The notes under the pieces are model-generated. The model was not told the origin of the DNA. It saw only the letters and a program-made list of their open reading frames with translations, and did not search any database. Positions 25,064 through 35,194 of a stretch of DNA of 64,000 bases are shown here, one piece after another. Numbering within the stretch: position 1 is the first letter of the stretch; every line of letters begins with the position of its first letter. This stretch comes from Clostridium magnum DSM 2767. Its GTDB lineage: Bacteria; Bacillota; Clostridia; Clostridiales; Clostridiaceae. The position numbers were made by a program, and so were the translations under genes. The DNA lies in assembly GCF_001623875.1 (NCBI RefSeq), contig NZ_LWAE01000008.1:62001-126000 (forward strand), written 5' to 3'.

Positions 25064-28000
25064 CTATTCTAGATCACAAGCAGCTTCTTCTTCAGTTAAA
25101 TTATCTATTTCATAAAATTTTGACTTTATTCCTATGTTTTTTAATTCCTCATAGAGGCTAGACATAGTCTCCTCCGGTTGATAATAGAATTGGCTTTCCC
25201 TTATTATAAAGAAATTCCATCCTACTCTTTGTAAAGTCATACGTCTGTTATGATTTTCTTCCCAGTTTAATGAGAAGGCAGTTTCTTCGCAGCAACAATC
25301 TACAGCAAGCCTCATGTCGGAGCCCTCAATAACGAAGTCTATTTTATACTTCCCAACTTTTACATCTGTCTTAACTGTGTAGCCTTTGCGATTTAATTCG
25401 TTATAAATATCTTTTTTAAAGCCAGAAGCTAGTATATTATTACCTTCCTCATAAATCACAGATTTATTTTCATTGTTCAAGCAGTATGATAATAGTGATG
25501 CTCTTACACACTTAGAGTTTAAACTCTCTAATTCAACGGAATGGAATAAGAACATTTGATTTCTAGCACGGCTTGCAGCAACATTAAATCTCCTTATATC
25601 AGATTCTTTAGTTAAGGCAGTAAATTTAGCGTTATTTGCAATAACCAAGGATAGGAAAATAATATCTCTTTCATCACCCTGGAAGGAGTAAGCATCACCA
25701 CAAATTATTTTTCTTTCTATCATTTCTTCTATGCCTAACTTCTCTTTAAGCATATTCTCTATAAGATCACTTTGAGCTTCTCCCAGTAGAGATATAACAC
25801 CCATAGTCATACCGTCATAATTACTATCTCTGCAGCATTGAACAATCTTATTTACTAAAGCTTCAGCTTCCTTCTCATTAATATTTTTAGAAGCATCCTT
25901 AAAGCCATCTTCAATCTTTACTGCACAGACAGTAGGCATAAAGGTATCTGCTTTTTCAGGACATCTTAAAGGAATAATTTCTCTAGAATAACATAAATCA
26001 TTACTAAAGCCTATTATCTCCGGAGCACATCTAAAGTGTTCTTTAAGTACTAATCTGCTTGGGAATACTCTTAAAGCAGTATGATAGAGACTTGTTTTCA
26101 AATCAAACCATTCTGCATGAGGTACATCCTTTAAATATCTACCAATAAGATTCTCTACCATCTCATTATCTTTTCCGATAGCTTCGGGGCTTATCTGACA
26201 TTCGTCACCAACAATAACAGCTCTTTTACCCCTCAGCAGTGCAGTTATTGCAGAAATGTCGCTTTGACTACTTTCATCCATAATAACTACATCAAATAAA
26301 TCATTATGAAGCTTTATGGTTTCAATAACTTTATTTAATGGCATAATCCAAACGGGAATAACACCTTTACAATTTTCCATTTCTCTTTGGGCTAGCTTTC
26401 TGTATTTAGCAGCCTGCTTACCAGTACCTTTTCCGATTCTCTTTATAGATTCCATCCAAGTGAAGAGACTTCTCTTTTGGGATTCGGAGGTACGAATTAT
26501 TTGATTATACCAAGTTTTTTTAGATACTATTTCCTTTATGAGAGACTTTTCTCTTAACTTTTCAGCTTCAATATCTTTTTCAATTTGCTCAGGCTTTAAT
26601 TTATATACTTCATTTAGAAGAGATGTAGCAGCTCTCCACTTCCATGCATTATCCCAATTTTTATAATAGTCTTTTAAGGAGTTATTGTTCCACTCGTTTA
26701 ATAGCTTTTTAGTAAAACTCGGACAAGTCTCCTTTAATTTTACTAAAAATTTATTTATTTGCTCACCCTTATCTTTTAATTCTCTAAGCTTCCACAATTG
26801 ATCATAGAGTTTTCTTATTTTTGTTTTATCGTATTCAGCTATCCAATCAGCGGCCTCAGCTAAATAATCATTCTTAAGAAATAGTTTTCTTGTAGTTTCC
26901 ATATATTTATTTAATTCTTCATATTCTTTTATACATTGTAAAGATTTCAATCCTTTTATAAGATAGTCATAGGATTGTTTATTATATAAGTTTAATTCTA
27001 TTGGGGTTTTTGTGTCACCTAATAACTTAAGTATAGGATTCACATATTCTTCTTCCCAGTTAATTATGGATTCTATTTCTATAGCATTTTCAGCTATTGT
27101 ATTTAACAGGTTGCTATCCGAATTTGTTACAAGCTTCCCGCCAAATTCTTTTACAGTATTATTCCAAAGAGTTCTTAGACTTCTTTCTAGAATATCTTTT
27201 TCTATATACTTAGCAAAAATATCACATTGTTCTTTAGTACTTATAGGTCTATAATCAACTTCACAATCAGCTAAGATATAGTTTAAGTTGCTGTGAAATA
27301 CTTTAAACATAGAACTAAGCTTACCTTTAGATTGGATATGTTTATTTAGTATTTCAAAATCACTTTGAAGTTTATCAATATCTATGCTGCTAGGAATTTT
27401 AACGCTATGAGAATTTACAATTTGTTTTATAATACTTATTTGTCTTACATAATTATTTAAGTTTAATATTATGTCCTGCCAAAATTCTCTAGAAGCCTCA
27501 TTATTATAATAGGATTTCATAACTGCCTTCAGCCAGCTATTATCTATTTGTTCGATTTTTTCTTGAGCTTTTATAACTAGCTTTAAAAGTTCGTCAATAT
27601 TGCTATCAACAGATTTAATTTCCCAACGATCGATACTATCTTTATATTTAGGCATATTCTGTTCTAAAAAGCTTATTCTATCAAGCTTTAATGACATATC
27701 TTCATATGAAGGGATTTTATACAATAAATCCTTTAGTTTGTTTAATTTATCTATATCTTCTTTCTTATTTTCTTTTATAAGTTTAATTAGAGCATCGAAT
27801 TCTTCTTCATTCAAAGGACATCTTGTTTTAAGTTGAATATTGTCATCTATCCATGAATATATGTTTTTATTGTCTCTAGACCATTTTGCAAGTTCAGTAA
27901 GAGTAAATGTTTCATTTTTATAGTTTACAGTTTTATTTTCAAAAGACTCAGCTTCTTTTAAATCATGCTTAAGATGATTTATATTTTCTCTGCACTTTTT

Positions 28001-29164
28001 TAAATCCTCTTCAAGAGGTGCAACTTCCTTTAGAAGGGTGTTTGGGTCTATAGATAAATTTTCAGTTATTTTTCTTACTGCCTCATCCAGTTCCTTCAAA
28101 GCCTTAGTATCATTTCCTAAAAGGCTTATGCATAAAGATTTTATTTCATATGGTATCTTATTTGACAGCACCTTTAATGCCTTATCAGTTTGACTTGTAA
28201 CTAAAACTCTTTTGCCGTGAGCCATTAAGTGACATATCAAATTAACTATAGTATGACTTTTGCCAGTTCCTGGTGGACCTTGGACAACTACACCAAAATT
28301 ATTTGCAAGTCTTTTAGTAATTTCTTCTTGCTCTTCATTAGCAGGAAGAGGAAATAGTATATCTTTTCCTATATATTGCCATTCTCTATAGCTTTCTTTG
28401 ATAGCCACAGAGTTTGTTTCTTTTACTAAAGCCTCAATAGTTTCAGGAAGAGGTCTTCCTTCATCTATATAATTTAAAATATCTTTTAATTCTAAATCCC
28501 AAAGTCTAGTATCTATATTTCTTAAAATTATGCAAGGAGCATTATAAAAAGTTGGCTTGTCTTCAATTGTTATATCTGTGAAAGTAACAGGGTCCTTTTT
28601 TAGTTCCTGTAAAAAATCAGTATTTAAACAATTTAGTAGTTCAACTAATAAGGTCTCTATATCCTCAAAATTCCGTGCATCTATTCCGTGATTTTTAACA
28701 TCTATATTTATGTCTATTATTTTATGTAAATTAGGCAGATCTAAACCTTCTAATACCCCTAATTCTAAGTTTGTTATATTGTTGTAAGGAGTGAGTATAA
28801 ATATGCCTTGCTCAGCGTTAAAATTTAATGACATTTTTGTTGTGAACATAGGATGAAGTATTTTTTCATCATTTATTTTCCAGCTTAAAAGGCCATGTCC
28901 CCATACTATTTCTAAGTCTTCGCTATTCTTTTCTAAATCAGAGTATATTTTGAAAAGAGTATTGTAAAGATCTTTATGTTCTTTTCCTATTTCAAGCCAG
29001 TTCTCATCTTCTTTTTTATTTAATGTACAGCCTTTTTTATTATATAAATCTGCTTCCCAAATAACTCTTGTGTACTTATTAACATCTCTTATAATTTTTT
29101 TGTCCATATTTTTTATACTAAGTAAGTATAAAAATATATTTTTAATTTTGTCTCTGGTATCCAA
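25064..29164 (-). CDS. Large SF1 (COG1112-like) helicase with C-terminal nuclease-like domain
   Basis: 1366 residues. The N-terminal ~280 are an unassigned domain. Walker A QGPPGTGKSHT lies near 294-302. A long, charged, largely helical insert of ~650 residues follows. Walker B is in VVIMDESSQSD near 955. GDECQISPEA, LKEHFRCAPEI, YSFQGDERDI and NVAASRARN give the later motifs of the AAA_11/AAA_12 SF1 family. Residues ~1265-1345 resemble the MTES_1575/Vsr-like nuclease domain (KYKIDFVIEG...LAVDCCC...LQRVGWNFFII). Such proteins occur in several defence systems. A repeat fragment lies directly upstream of its GGAGGTT site. No obvious partner gene. Confidence 0.78.
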   Translation of the reverse strand: MDTRDKIKNIFLYLLSIKNMDKKIIRDVNKYTRVIWEADLYNKKGCTLNKKEDENWLEIGKEHKDLYNTLFKIYSDLEKNSEDLEIVWGHGLLSWKINDEKILHPMFTTKMSLNFNAEQGIFILTPYNNITNLELGVLEGLDLPNLHKIIDINIDVKNHGIDARNFEDIETLLVELLNCLNTDFLQELKKDPVTFTDITIEDKPTFYNAPCIILRNIDTRLWDLELKDILNYIDEGRPLPETIEALVKETNSVAIKESYREWQYIGKDILFPLPANEEQEEITKRLANNFGVVVQGPPGTGKSHTIVNLICHLMAHGKRVLVTSQTDKALKVLSNKIPYEIKSLCISLLGNDTKALKELDEAVRKITENLSIDPNTLLKEVAPLEEDLKKCRENINHLKHDLKEAESFENKTVNYKNETFTLTELAKWSRDNKNIYSWIDDNIQLKTRCPLNEEEFDALIKLIKENKKEDIDKLNKLKDLLYKIPSYEDMSLKLDRISFLEQNMPKYKDSIDRWEIKSVDSNIDELLKLVIKAQEKIEQIDNSWLKAVMKSYYNNEASREFWQDIILNLNNYVRQISIIKQIVNSHSVKIPSSIDIDKLQSDFEILNKHIQSKGKLSSMFKVFHSNLNYILADCEVDYRPISTKEQCDIFAKYIEKDILERSLRTLWNNTVKEFGGKLVTNSDSNLLNTIAENAIEIESIINWEEEYVNPILKLLGDTKTPIELNLYNKQSYDYLIKGLKSLQCIKEYEELNKYMETTRKLFLKNDYLAEAADWIAEYDKTKIRKLYDQLWKLRELKDKGEQINKFLVKLKETCPSFTKKLLNEWNNNSLKDYYKNWDNAWKWRAATSLLNEVYKLKPEQIEKDIEAEKLREKSLIKEIVSKKTWYNQIIRTSESQKRSLFTWMESIKRIGKGTGKQAAKYRKLAQREMENCKGVIPVWIMPLNKVIETIKLHNDLFDVVIMDESSQSDISAITALLRGKRAVIVGDECQISPEAIGKDNEMVENLIGRYLKDVPHAEWFDLKTSLYHTALRVFPSRLVLKEHFRCAPEIIGFSNDLCYSREIIPLRCPEKADTFMPTVCAVKIEDGFKDASKNINEKEAEALVNKIVQCCRDSNYDGMTMGVISLLGEAQSDLIENMLKEKLGIEEMIERKIICGDAYSFQGDERDIIFLSLVIANNAKFTALTKESDIRRFNVAASRARNQMFLFHSVELESLNSKCVRASLLSYCLNNENKSVIYEEGNNILASGFKKDIYNELNRKGYTVKTDVKVGKYKIDFVIEGSDMRLAVDCCCEETAFSLNWEENHNRRMTLQRVGWNFFIIRESQFYYQPEETMSSLYEELKNIGIKSKFYEIDNLTEEEAACDLE

Positions 29165-29178
29165 TATAAAAACCTCCT

Positions 29179-29224
29179 ACGTCCCTGGATTCGTTTAACT
29201 AAGTTTCACTTCATGTGAAACTTA
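29179..29224 (-). repeat. Dispersed repeat fragment at the helicase gene start
   Basis: CCCTGGATTCGTTTAACTAA joined to TTTCACTTCAT: a strongly deleted copy in reverse orientation, a few bases upstream of the ribosome binding site of the helicase gene. Confidence 0.6.
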
Positions 29225-29486
29225 TATTTATGTAGTAAGATTGGGTAAAAATTCAATAAATAGAGTATCATTTTATTATAACATAAATATGCTTATTATA
29301 GGAAAGGGAAATATTGAAATTATAATCCTTAATTTCAATATTATTCCATTATGTCATTGAAAAAATATTTATGAATTGAAACTTGAAATAGAATCCAAAA
29401 TAGAATATAATTAATTTATAAAGTAAAAGATATTATTGTTAAATTAATTATATTTAATAATAATAATTATTCATAAAGGGAGTGTT
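29225..29486. other. AT-rich divergent spacer
   Basis: Lies between the helicase and the flavoprotein gene. No ORF or clear hairpin. It should hold promoters for both directions, but I cannot fix them. Confidence 0.45.
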
Positions 29487-30818
29487 ATGATGAGAGTAGC
29501 TGTTATAGGTTGTACACATGCTGGAACAGCAGCAATAGTTAATATAGCTAAGTTGTACCCAAATGCTAAAATAACTGTATATGAGAGAAATGATAATATA
29601 TCCTTCTTATCCTGTGGTATTGCATTATATGTTGGCGGAATTGTAAAAGATCCTAAAGGTCTATTTTATTCTTCTCCAGAGCAATTAGCATCACTAGGAG
29701 TAACCACTAAAATGTGTCATGATGTATTAGAAACAAATTTAGAAGAAAAAAAACTTAAGGTTAAAAATCTAAAGACAAATGAAGAATTTGAGGACTGCTT
29801 TGATAAACTCATAATAACAACAGGCTCATGGCCAATAGTTCCTAAAATTGAAGGAATCAATCTAGAAAATATACTACTATCCAAGAATTTTTATCATTCA
29901 AATACTATAATTGAAAAGGCGAAAAAAGCTAAAAATATAGTAGTAGTTGGTGCTGGCTATATAGGTGTTGAGCTTGTAGAAGCATTTCAAACAAATGGCA
30001 AGAATGTAACTCTAATTGATGCAGAAGAACGTATTTTGAGTAAATACTTAGATAAAGAATTTACTGAAACTGCAGAAAAGGCCTTTAGAGATCATTTCAT
30101 AAAGTTATCTTTAGGAGAACTTGTTACTAAATTTGAAGGAACAGATGGAAAGGTTTCTAAAGTAATCACAAATAAAGGTGAATATGAAGCTGATTTAGTA
30201 ATATTATGTATTGGATTTAAACCAAATACAGAATTATTTAAAGGTCAAGTTGATATGTTGCCTAACGGTGCTATATTGGTAGATGAATATATGCGCACAA
30301 ATAAAGAAGGAGTATTTGCAGCAGGAGATAGTTGTGCTGTAATGTATAATCCTACAGGAAAACATCAGTATATACCACTAGCTACTAATGCAGTTCGCAT
30401 GGGAACACTAATTGCTAGGAATTTAGTAAAACCAACAACTAGATCCATGGGAACTCAAGGAACCTCAGGAATTAAAATTTATGATTACAATATAGCTTCC
30501 ACAGGACTAACAGAAGTTACAGCAAAGGCAGCAGAAATTAAGGTTAAGACAGTGACCGTTGAAGATAATTACCGTCCGGAATTTATGCCTACTTATGATA
30601 CAGCAAAATTAAAATTGGTATATGAAGAAGAATCTAAAATAATTTTAGGTGCCCAAATTATTTCAAAAGCAGATTTGACACAATCTATTAATACTATGTC
30701 TGTATGTATACAAAATAAGATGACTATAGATGAATTAGCATTTGTTGATTTCTTCTTCCAACCACATTACAATAAGCCTTGGAATTTATTAAATTTAGCA
30801 GGATTAAATGCTGAATAA
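29487..30818 (+). CDS. FAD-dependent NADH oxidase / CoA-disulfide reductase family
   Basis: 443 residues. FAD-binding VAVIGCTHAGTAA at the start, a single redox Cys in SFLSCGIALYVGG (~43), an NADH-binding VVVGAGYIGVELVE (~152), the FAD motif VFAAGDS (~273) and a dimerisation domain from ~330. A single active Cys is typical of water-forming NADH oxidases and CoA-disulfide reductases. In an anaerobe it would remove oxygen or disulfides using NADH. ATG 29487 or the adjacent 29490 could start it; AAGGGAG serves either. A terminator follows. Confidence 0.85.
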   Translation: MMRVAVIGCTHAGTAAIVNIAKLYPNAKITVYERNDNISFLSCGIALYVGGIVKDPKGLFYSSPEQLASLGVTTKMCHDVLETNLEEKKLKVKNLKTNEEFEDCFDKLIITTGSWPIVPKIEGINLENILLSKNFYHSNTIIEKAKKAKNIVVVGAGYIGVELVEAFQTNGKNVTLIDAEERILSKYLDKEFTETAEKAFRDHFIKLSLGELVTKFEGTDGKVSKVITNKGEYEADLVILCIGFKPNTELFKGQVDMLPNGAILVDEYMRTNKEGVFAAGDSCAVMYNPTGKHQYIPLATNAVRMGTLIARNLVKPTTRSMGTQGTSGIKIYDYNIASTGLTEVTAKAAEIKVKTVTVEDNYRPEFMPTYDTAKLKLVYEEESKIILGAQIISKADLTQSINTMSVCIQNKMTIDELAFVDFFFQPHYNKPWNLLNLAGLNAE

Positions 30819-30850
30819 AATTTTAATTGTATTTTAAATGATGAATTATG

Positions 30851-30888
30851 TAGGCATCAGTAGAGATACTGATGTCTATATATTTTTT
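30851..30888 (+). terminator. Terminator of the NADH oxidase gene
   Basis: TAGGCATCAGTA pairs with TACTGATGTCTA, one G-T pair, followed by ATATATTTTTT. Confidence 0.8.
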
Positions 30889-30990
30889 AGTTATTATTCA
30901 ACTACTATGCCAGCCTAAAGCAGGTTTATTTTTTGTCTGGAAATATAAAAAAATAATACATAAATAAATGGTTTACAGCATTATAATATT

Positions 30991-31048
30991 ATGGAGTGAA
31001 ACTTGAATCAGATGGGAGTATTAGGGTGGGTAATTATCAGATGAATAA
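30991..31048 (+). repeat. Dispersed repeat, deleted form
   Basis: The left end (GTGAAACTTGAATCAGATGG) is joined straight to the degenerate right end (GAGTATTAGGGTGGG...TCAGATGAAT). It ends just upstream of the tspO ribosome binding site. Confidence 0.7.
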
Positions 31049-31065
31049 ATGAAAGGAGTTATAAT

Positions 31066-31566
31066 GTGATAAATTTATTTAAGGTGGGAGATAAGAAAAA
31101 GTTAGGAGCCCTTTTTCTTATTATTATTTTAACTGAAGCATTAGGGTTTTTGTCAGGTTATTTAGCTATGTCTAATAGAGGATTGTATGATAATCTTATA
31201 AAACCATCATTTTCTCCTCCGGGATGGGTGTTTCCTATTGTGTGGTCTATATTATATCTTTTCATGGCTATTGCGTTTTATAGAATATGGCTAAATGGGA
31301 AGGGTGGTAAAGATATAAGAAGGGCAATGAAATATTATTTTATCCAGTTAGGCTTAAATCTTATGTGGACAGTTATTTTTTTTAGATTTAAACTCTATGG
31401 ATTAGCCTTTATAGAATTGTTATTAATGCTGATTTTTATTCTTCTAACTACATTTAAATTTTATAAAATTGATAAGACAGCAGGTATTTTAATGATACCT
31501 TATATTATTTGGGTATCCTTTGCAGGGGTTTTAAATTATACAATATGGATGTTAAATGAAATGTGA
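31066..31566 (+). CDS. TspO/MBR family protein
   Basis: 166 residues with five membrane segments and the aromatic signatures of the family: KPSFSPPGWVFPIVWSILY (~46-64) and NLMWTVIFF. TspO proteins bind porphyrins and may degrade them. The start is GTG 31066 behind AAAGGAG; the overlapping ATG at 31064 runs at once into TGA in another frame. An N-terminal polar extension of ~13 residues precedes helix 1. Confidence 0.88.
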   Translation: MINLFKVGDKKKLGALFLIIILTEALGFLSGYLAMSNRGLYDNLIKPSFSPPGWVFPIVWSILYLFMAIAFYRIWLNGKGGKDIRRAMKYYFIQLGLNLMWTVIFFRFKLYGLAFIELLLMLIFILLTTFKFYKIDKTAGILMIPYIIWVSFAGVLNYTIWMLNEM

Positions 31567-31650
31567 GTTGGTGAAGTTGGTTATTGCCAGCTTCTTTTGC
31601 ATGTTTAAAATATCCGGATTTTGTATATAATACTAAGATTAGAAGAGGTA

Positions 31651-31787
31651 TTTATCCGAGGGCTACCCGCTCTAATACTCCCATCTTCTCCAAAGTGGGA
31701 GTATTAGAGCGGCTACGCCCCTGGATTCGTTCAACTAAGAATTAGGTGGGGGTTGAAACCCCACCTGATTCAAGTTTACACTTCATA
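31651..31787 (-). repeat. Dispersed repeat, short form, reverse orientation
   Basis: Contains a perfect CCGCTCTAATACTCCCA...TGGGAGTATTAGAGCGG hairpin, then TTAGGTGGGG...CCCCACCTGATT, ending CACTTCAT. Confidence 0.85.
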
Positions 31788-32179
31788 AATTTTAAGGTTT
31801 AGAATAACTGGGTTTTAGTAACACAGAAATTCCAAACCTTGAATAAAAGGAATTTTATTATAGCAACCAAGATTAAGTTTACCCATGCAAATAAATTATA
31901 TACAATAAAATTAATAATTGTAGTGTGTATAATTTATATTTTAAATGGACAAATATCCATGGAGAAGGACCTTTGATATTGTTATATTATGACGGAAAAT
32001 GATTAAAGTATTGCAGAATTTTAGATTTTCAATTAGAATCAAATATGTACAATATAGATATACTAATAATAGAAAAAGTAATAAAATTATCTATAATTGA
32101 TAGAAAATAATGTATTTTTATGATATATTAAATTCGTTGTAATTATATATAGTATATGATAAAAGAGAAGGGAGAAAAA
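31788..32179 (+). other. Leader region of glnS, no recognised element
   Basis: About 390 AT-rich bases. I looked for a T-box (specifier loop and GGGTGGTACCGCG-type sequence) and see none. AAGGTTT...AAACCTT is a weak dyad near 31792-31840. A 15-codon ORF (MDKYPWRRT...) near 31947 has no other support. Confidence 0.45.
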
Positions 32180-33838
32180 ATGGAGAATAAAATTACTTCA
32201 TCAAATTTTATAAAGAATATTGTAATAGAAGATTTAGAATCAGGAAACTATAAAGAAATAATAACTCGTTTCCCACCAGAGCCAAATGGCTATTTACATA
32301 TTGGTCATGCAAAATCAATTGTTTTAAATTTTGAATTAGCTGATGAATTTAAAGGTAGAACTAATCTACGTTTTGATGATACAAATCCAACTAAGGAAGA
32401 TACAGAATATGTTGAATCCATTAAAGAAGATGTTGAATGGTTAGGTTTTGATTGGGAGGAACTACATTTTGCATCAAATTATTTTGAAGAAATGTATAAT
32501 CGTGCTGTACTATTAATTAAAAATGGTAAGGCATATGTAGATGATTTAACACCAGAAGAGATGAGAGAATATAGAGGAACATTAACACAGCCAGGTAAGG
32601 AAAGTCCTTATAGAAATAGAACAGTAGAAGAAAATTTAGATTTATTTGAGCGTATGCGTAAAGGTGAATTCAAAGATGGTGAGAAGGTTTTAAGAGCTAA
32701 AATTGATATGGCATCACCAAACATAACTATGAGAGATCCAGCTATATATAGAATTGCTCATGCATCACATCATAATACAGGAGATAAGTGGTGTATATAT
32801 CCTATGTATGATTTTGCCCATCCACTTGAAGATGCAATTGAAGGAGTCACTCATTCTATTTGCACATTAGAGTTTGAAGACCATCGTCCATTATATGACT
32901 GGGTAATCAGAGAATGCGAGATGGAAAGCAAGCCAAAGCAAATTGAGTTTGCTAGATTAAACATAACAAATACTGTTATGAGTAAGAGAAAATTAAAACA
33001 ATTAGTAGATGAAAACTTTGTTGATGGTTGGGATGATCCTCGTATGCCAACTATAGCTGGTTTAAGGAGAAAAGGCTTTACCCCTGAGGCTATGAGAAAT
33101 TTCTGTAGAGCTATTGGGGTAGCAAAGGCTAATAGTACAGTAGATGCTCAAATGTTAGAGCACTTTGTAAGAGAAGATTTAGAGCATAAAGCTCCAAAGG
33201 TTATGGCAGTTTTAAGACCAATAAAAGTCATAATAACAAATTATCCGGAAAATCAAGTTGAAATGCTTGAGGTTCCTTATCATCAAGATGCTCTAGAGCT
33301 TGGAAATCGTCAAATTCCATTTTCAAGAGAGATATATATTGATTCAGAGGATTTTATGGAAGATCCTCCAAAGAAATATTTTAGATTGTTTCCGGGAAAT
33401 GAAGTAAGATTAAAAGAAGCTTATTTCGTGAAGTGTAATGAGGTTATTAAAGATCAAAACGGCAATGTAGTAGAATTACACTGCACTTATGATCCAGAAA
33501 CAAAGAGCGGAAGCGGTTTTACAGGAAGAAAGGTTAAAGGAACAATTCATTGGGTTGATGCAAAGAATGCTGTACCTGCAGAAATTAGATTATACGAACC
33601 TTTGATTTTGAATGAAGAAACTGATGAGGATAAAACCTTCCTTGATCAAGTTAATCCTAATTCATTAGAAGTACTTCAGGGATTTGTAGAACCAAGCATG
33701 AAAAATGCAAAAGCTCATGACAAATTCCAGTTCATTAGACAGGGATATTTTAATGTAGACCCTAAATATACTAATGACGATAAAATAGTGTTTAACAGAA
33801 TAGTATCTTTAAAGAGTTCATTTAAAGTTAATAAATAA
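32180..33838 (+). CDS. glnS: Glutaminyl-tRNA synthetase
   Basis: 552 residues, class I synthetase. The HIGH-type motif is PPEPNGYLHIGHA (~24-36). RFDDTNPTKE follows, and the KMSKS-type motif is NTVMSKRKL (~260). The C-terminal beta-barrel anticodon domain is complete. ATG 32180 follows GAAGGGAG at good distance; a longer frame from 32156 covers that site. Many Clostridia charge tRNA-Gln by the GatCAB route instead, so a GlnRS is a notable trait. The malic enzyme gene follows after 22 nt, so the two may be co-transcribed. Confidence 0.95.
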   Translation: MENKITSSNFIKNIVIEDLESGNYKEIITRFPPEPNGYLHIGHAKSIVLNFELADEFKGRTNLRFDDTNPTKEDTEYVESIKEDVEWLGFDWEELHFASNYFEEMYNRAVLLIKNGKAYVDDLTPEEMREYRGTLTQPGKESPYRNRTVEENLDLFERMRKGEFKDGEKVLRAKIDMASPNITMRDPAIYRIAHASHHNTGDKWCIYPMYDFAHPLEDAIEGVTHSICTLEFEDHRPLYDWVIRECEMESKPKQIEFARLNITNTVMSKRKLKQLVDENFVDGWDDPRMPTIAGLRRKGFTPEAMRNFCRAIGVAKANSTVDAQMLEHFVREDLEHKAPKVMAVLRPIKVIITNYPENQVEMLEVPYHQDALELGNRQIPFSREIYIDSEDFMEDPPKKYFRLFPGNEVRLKEAYFVKCNEVIKDQNGNVVELHCTYDPETKSGSGFTGRKVKGTIHWVDAKNAVPAEIRLYEPLILNEETDEDKTFLDQVNPNSLEVLQGFVEPSMKNAKAHDKFQFIRQGYFNVDPKYTNDDKIVFNRIVSLKSSFKVNK

Positions 33839-33860
33839 TAAAAGAGGTAGGGTATATATA

Positions 33861-35093
33861 ATGGATAACTTAAGAGAAAGAGCATTAAAATTTCATAAGG
33901 ATAATGAAGGTAAGATAGCCCTTCATTGTAAAGTCCCTGTAAAAAATAAAGAGGATTTAACAATGGCATACACTCCAGGTGTTGCAGAGCCATGTTTAGA
34001 AATAAATAAAAATTATGAAACCATATATGATTATACTTCAAAAGGAAATTGGGTAGCTGTTGTAACAAATGGTACAGCAGTACTAGGCTTAGGTGATATA
34101 GGAGCAGGAGCAGGACTTCCAGTAATGGAAGGTAAGGCGGTACTATTTAAGGCTTTTGCTGGAGTAGATGCTTTTCCAATCTGCATAGAGACTAACAAGG
34201 TTAATAAAATAGTTGAAACTGTAAAACTTATGGAATCTAGTTTTGGAGGAATAAATTTAGAAGATATAAAAGCTCCAGAATGTTTTGAAATAGAGGCTAA
34301 ATTAAAAGCAATAAGTAGTATTCCAATATTCCACGATGATCAGCATGGAACAGCGGTAGTTTCAGCAGCATGCTTAATAAATGCTTTAAAACTAACAAAT
34401 AAGAAGTTTGAAGATTTAAAGGTTGTTATTAATGGTTCTGGAGCAGCAGGAATTGCTATTACAAAGCTTTTATTAAAAATAGGAACAAAGAATGTAATTC
34501 TTTGTGACACTAAAGGAGCTATTTATAAAGGCAGAACAGTTGGAATGAACGAATATAAAGATGAAATAGCCCAAATGACAAACCCTAATCTTGAGCAGGG
34601 AGATCTTGCAGATGTAATAAAGGGAGCAGATGTATTCTTAGGAGTGTCTGCAGCTAATTGTGTGACTCAAGAAATGGTAAAGTCCATGAACAAGGATGCA
34701 ATAATAATGGCAATGGCAAATCCAAACCCAGAAATACTTCCAAACCTAGCTGTAGAAGCTGGAGCTAGAGTTGTGTGTACAGGTAGATCAGATTTTCCGA
34801 ATCAAGTTAACAACGTGTTGGCATTCCCAGGAATATTCAGAGGAGCGCTAGATGTTCGTGCAAGTGAAATAAATGATGAAATGAAGATAGCAGCAGCTTA
34901 TGCAATAGCAGAACTTGTTAGTGAAGAAGAACTAAAAGAAGACTTTGTAATACCTAATGCTTTTGATTTAAGAATAGCACCAAAGGTAGCTTATTATGTA
35001 GCAAAAGCTGCTATTGAAACAGGAGTTGCTAGAAGAGCAGATGTTACTCCAGAAATGGTAGAAAAACATACTAAAGAGCTTTTAGGACTTTAA
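33861..35093 (+). CDS. NAD(P)-dependent malic enzyme 1
   Basis: 410 residues of the short bacterial malic enzyme type. It has AYTPGVAEPC (~34-43) with the catalytic Tyr, GDIGAGAGLPVMEGK with the Lys, metal-binding FGGINLEDI and FHDDQHGTA (~155), then the NAD domain with INGSGAAGIAI (~189). It decarboxylates malate to pyruvate with reduction of NAD(P). It has a paralog at 42955. AGAGGTAGG precedes ATG 33861. Confidence 0.9.
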   Translation: MDNLRERALKFHKDNEGKIALHCKVPVKNKEDLTMAYTPGVAEPCLEINKNYETIYDYTSKGNWVAVVTNGTAVLGLGDIGAGAGLPVMEGKAVLFKAFAGVDAFPICIETNKVNKIVETVKLMESSFGGINLEDIKAPECFEIEAKLKAISSIPIFHDDQHGTAVVSAACLINALKLTNKKFEDLKVVINGSGAAGIAITKLLLKIGTKNVILCDTKGAIYKGRTVGMNEYKDEIAQMTNPNLEQGDLADVIKGADVFLGVSAANCVTQEMVKSMNKDAIIMAMANPNPEILPNLAVEAGARVVCTGRSDFPNQVNNVLAFPGIFRGALDVRASEINDEMKIAAAYAIAELVSEEELKEDFVIPNAFDLRIAPKVAYYVAKAAIETGVARRADVTPEMVEKHTKELLGL

Positions 35094-35194
35094 TATAGGG
35101 TTTTAGGCTCAAAAGTTAGCTTACACCTAGGGATATGCTAACTATTTGAAACTTAAATCCTATATAATAAGCGGATTGATGAATATATAAGTTT

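Noticed and set aside
23772..29164. Kinase plus COG1112-type helicase as a Mokosh-type defence system
   Set aside because: The kinase is a separate YbdM-like protein and no PLD nuclease is present; the C-terminal domain is of a different nuclease type.
31788..32179. T-box leader upstream of glnS
   Set aside because: The long leader invites it, but no antiterminator-type GGGTGGTACCGCG sequence or terminator pair is present.
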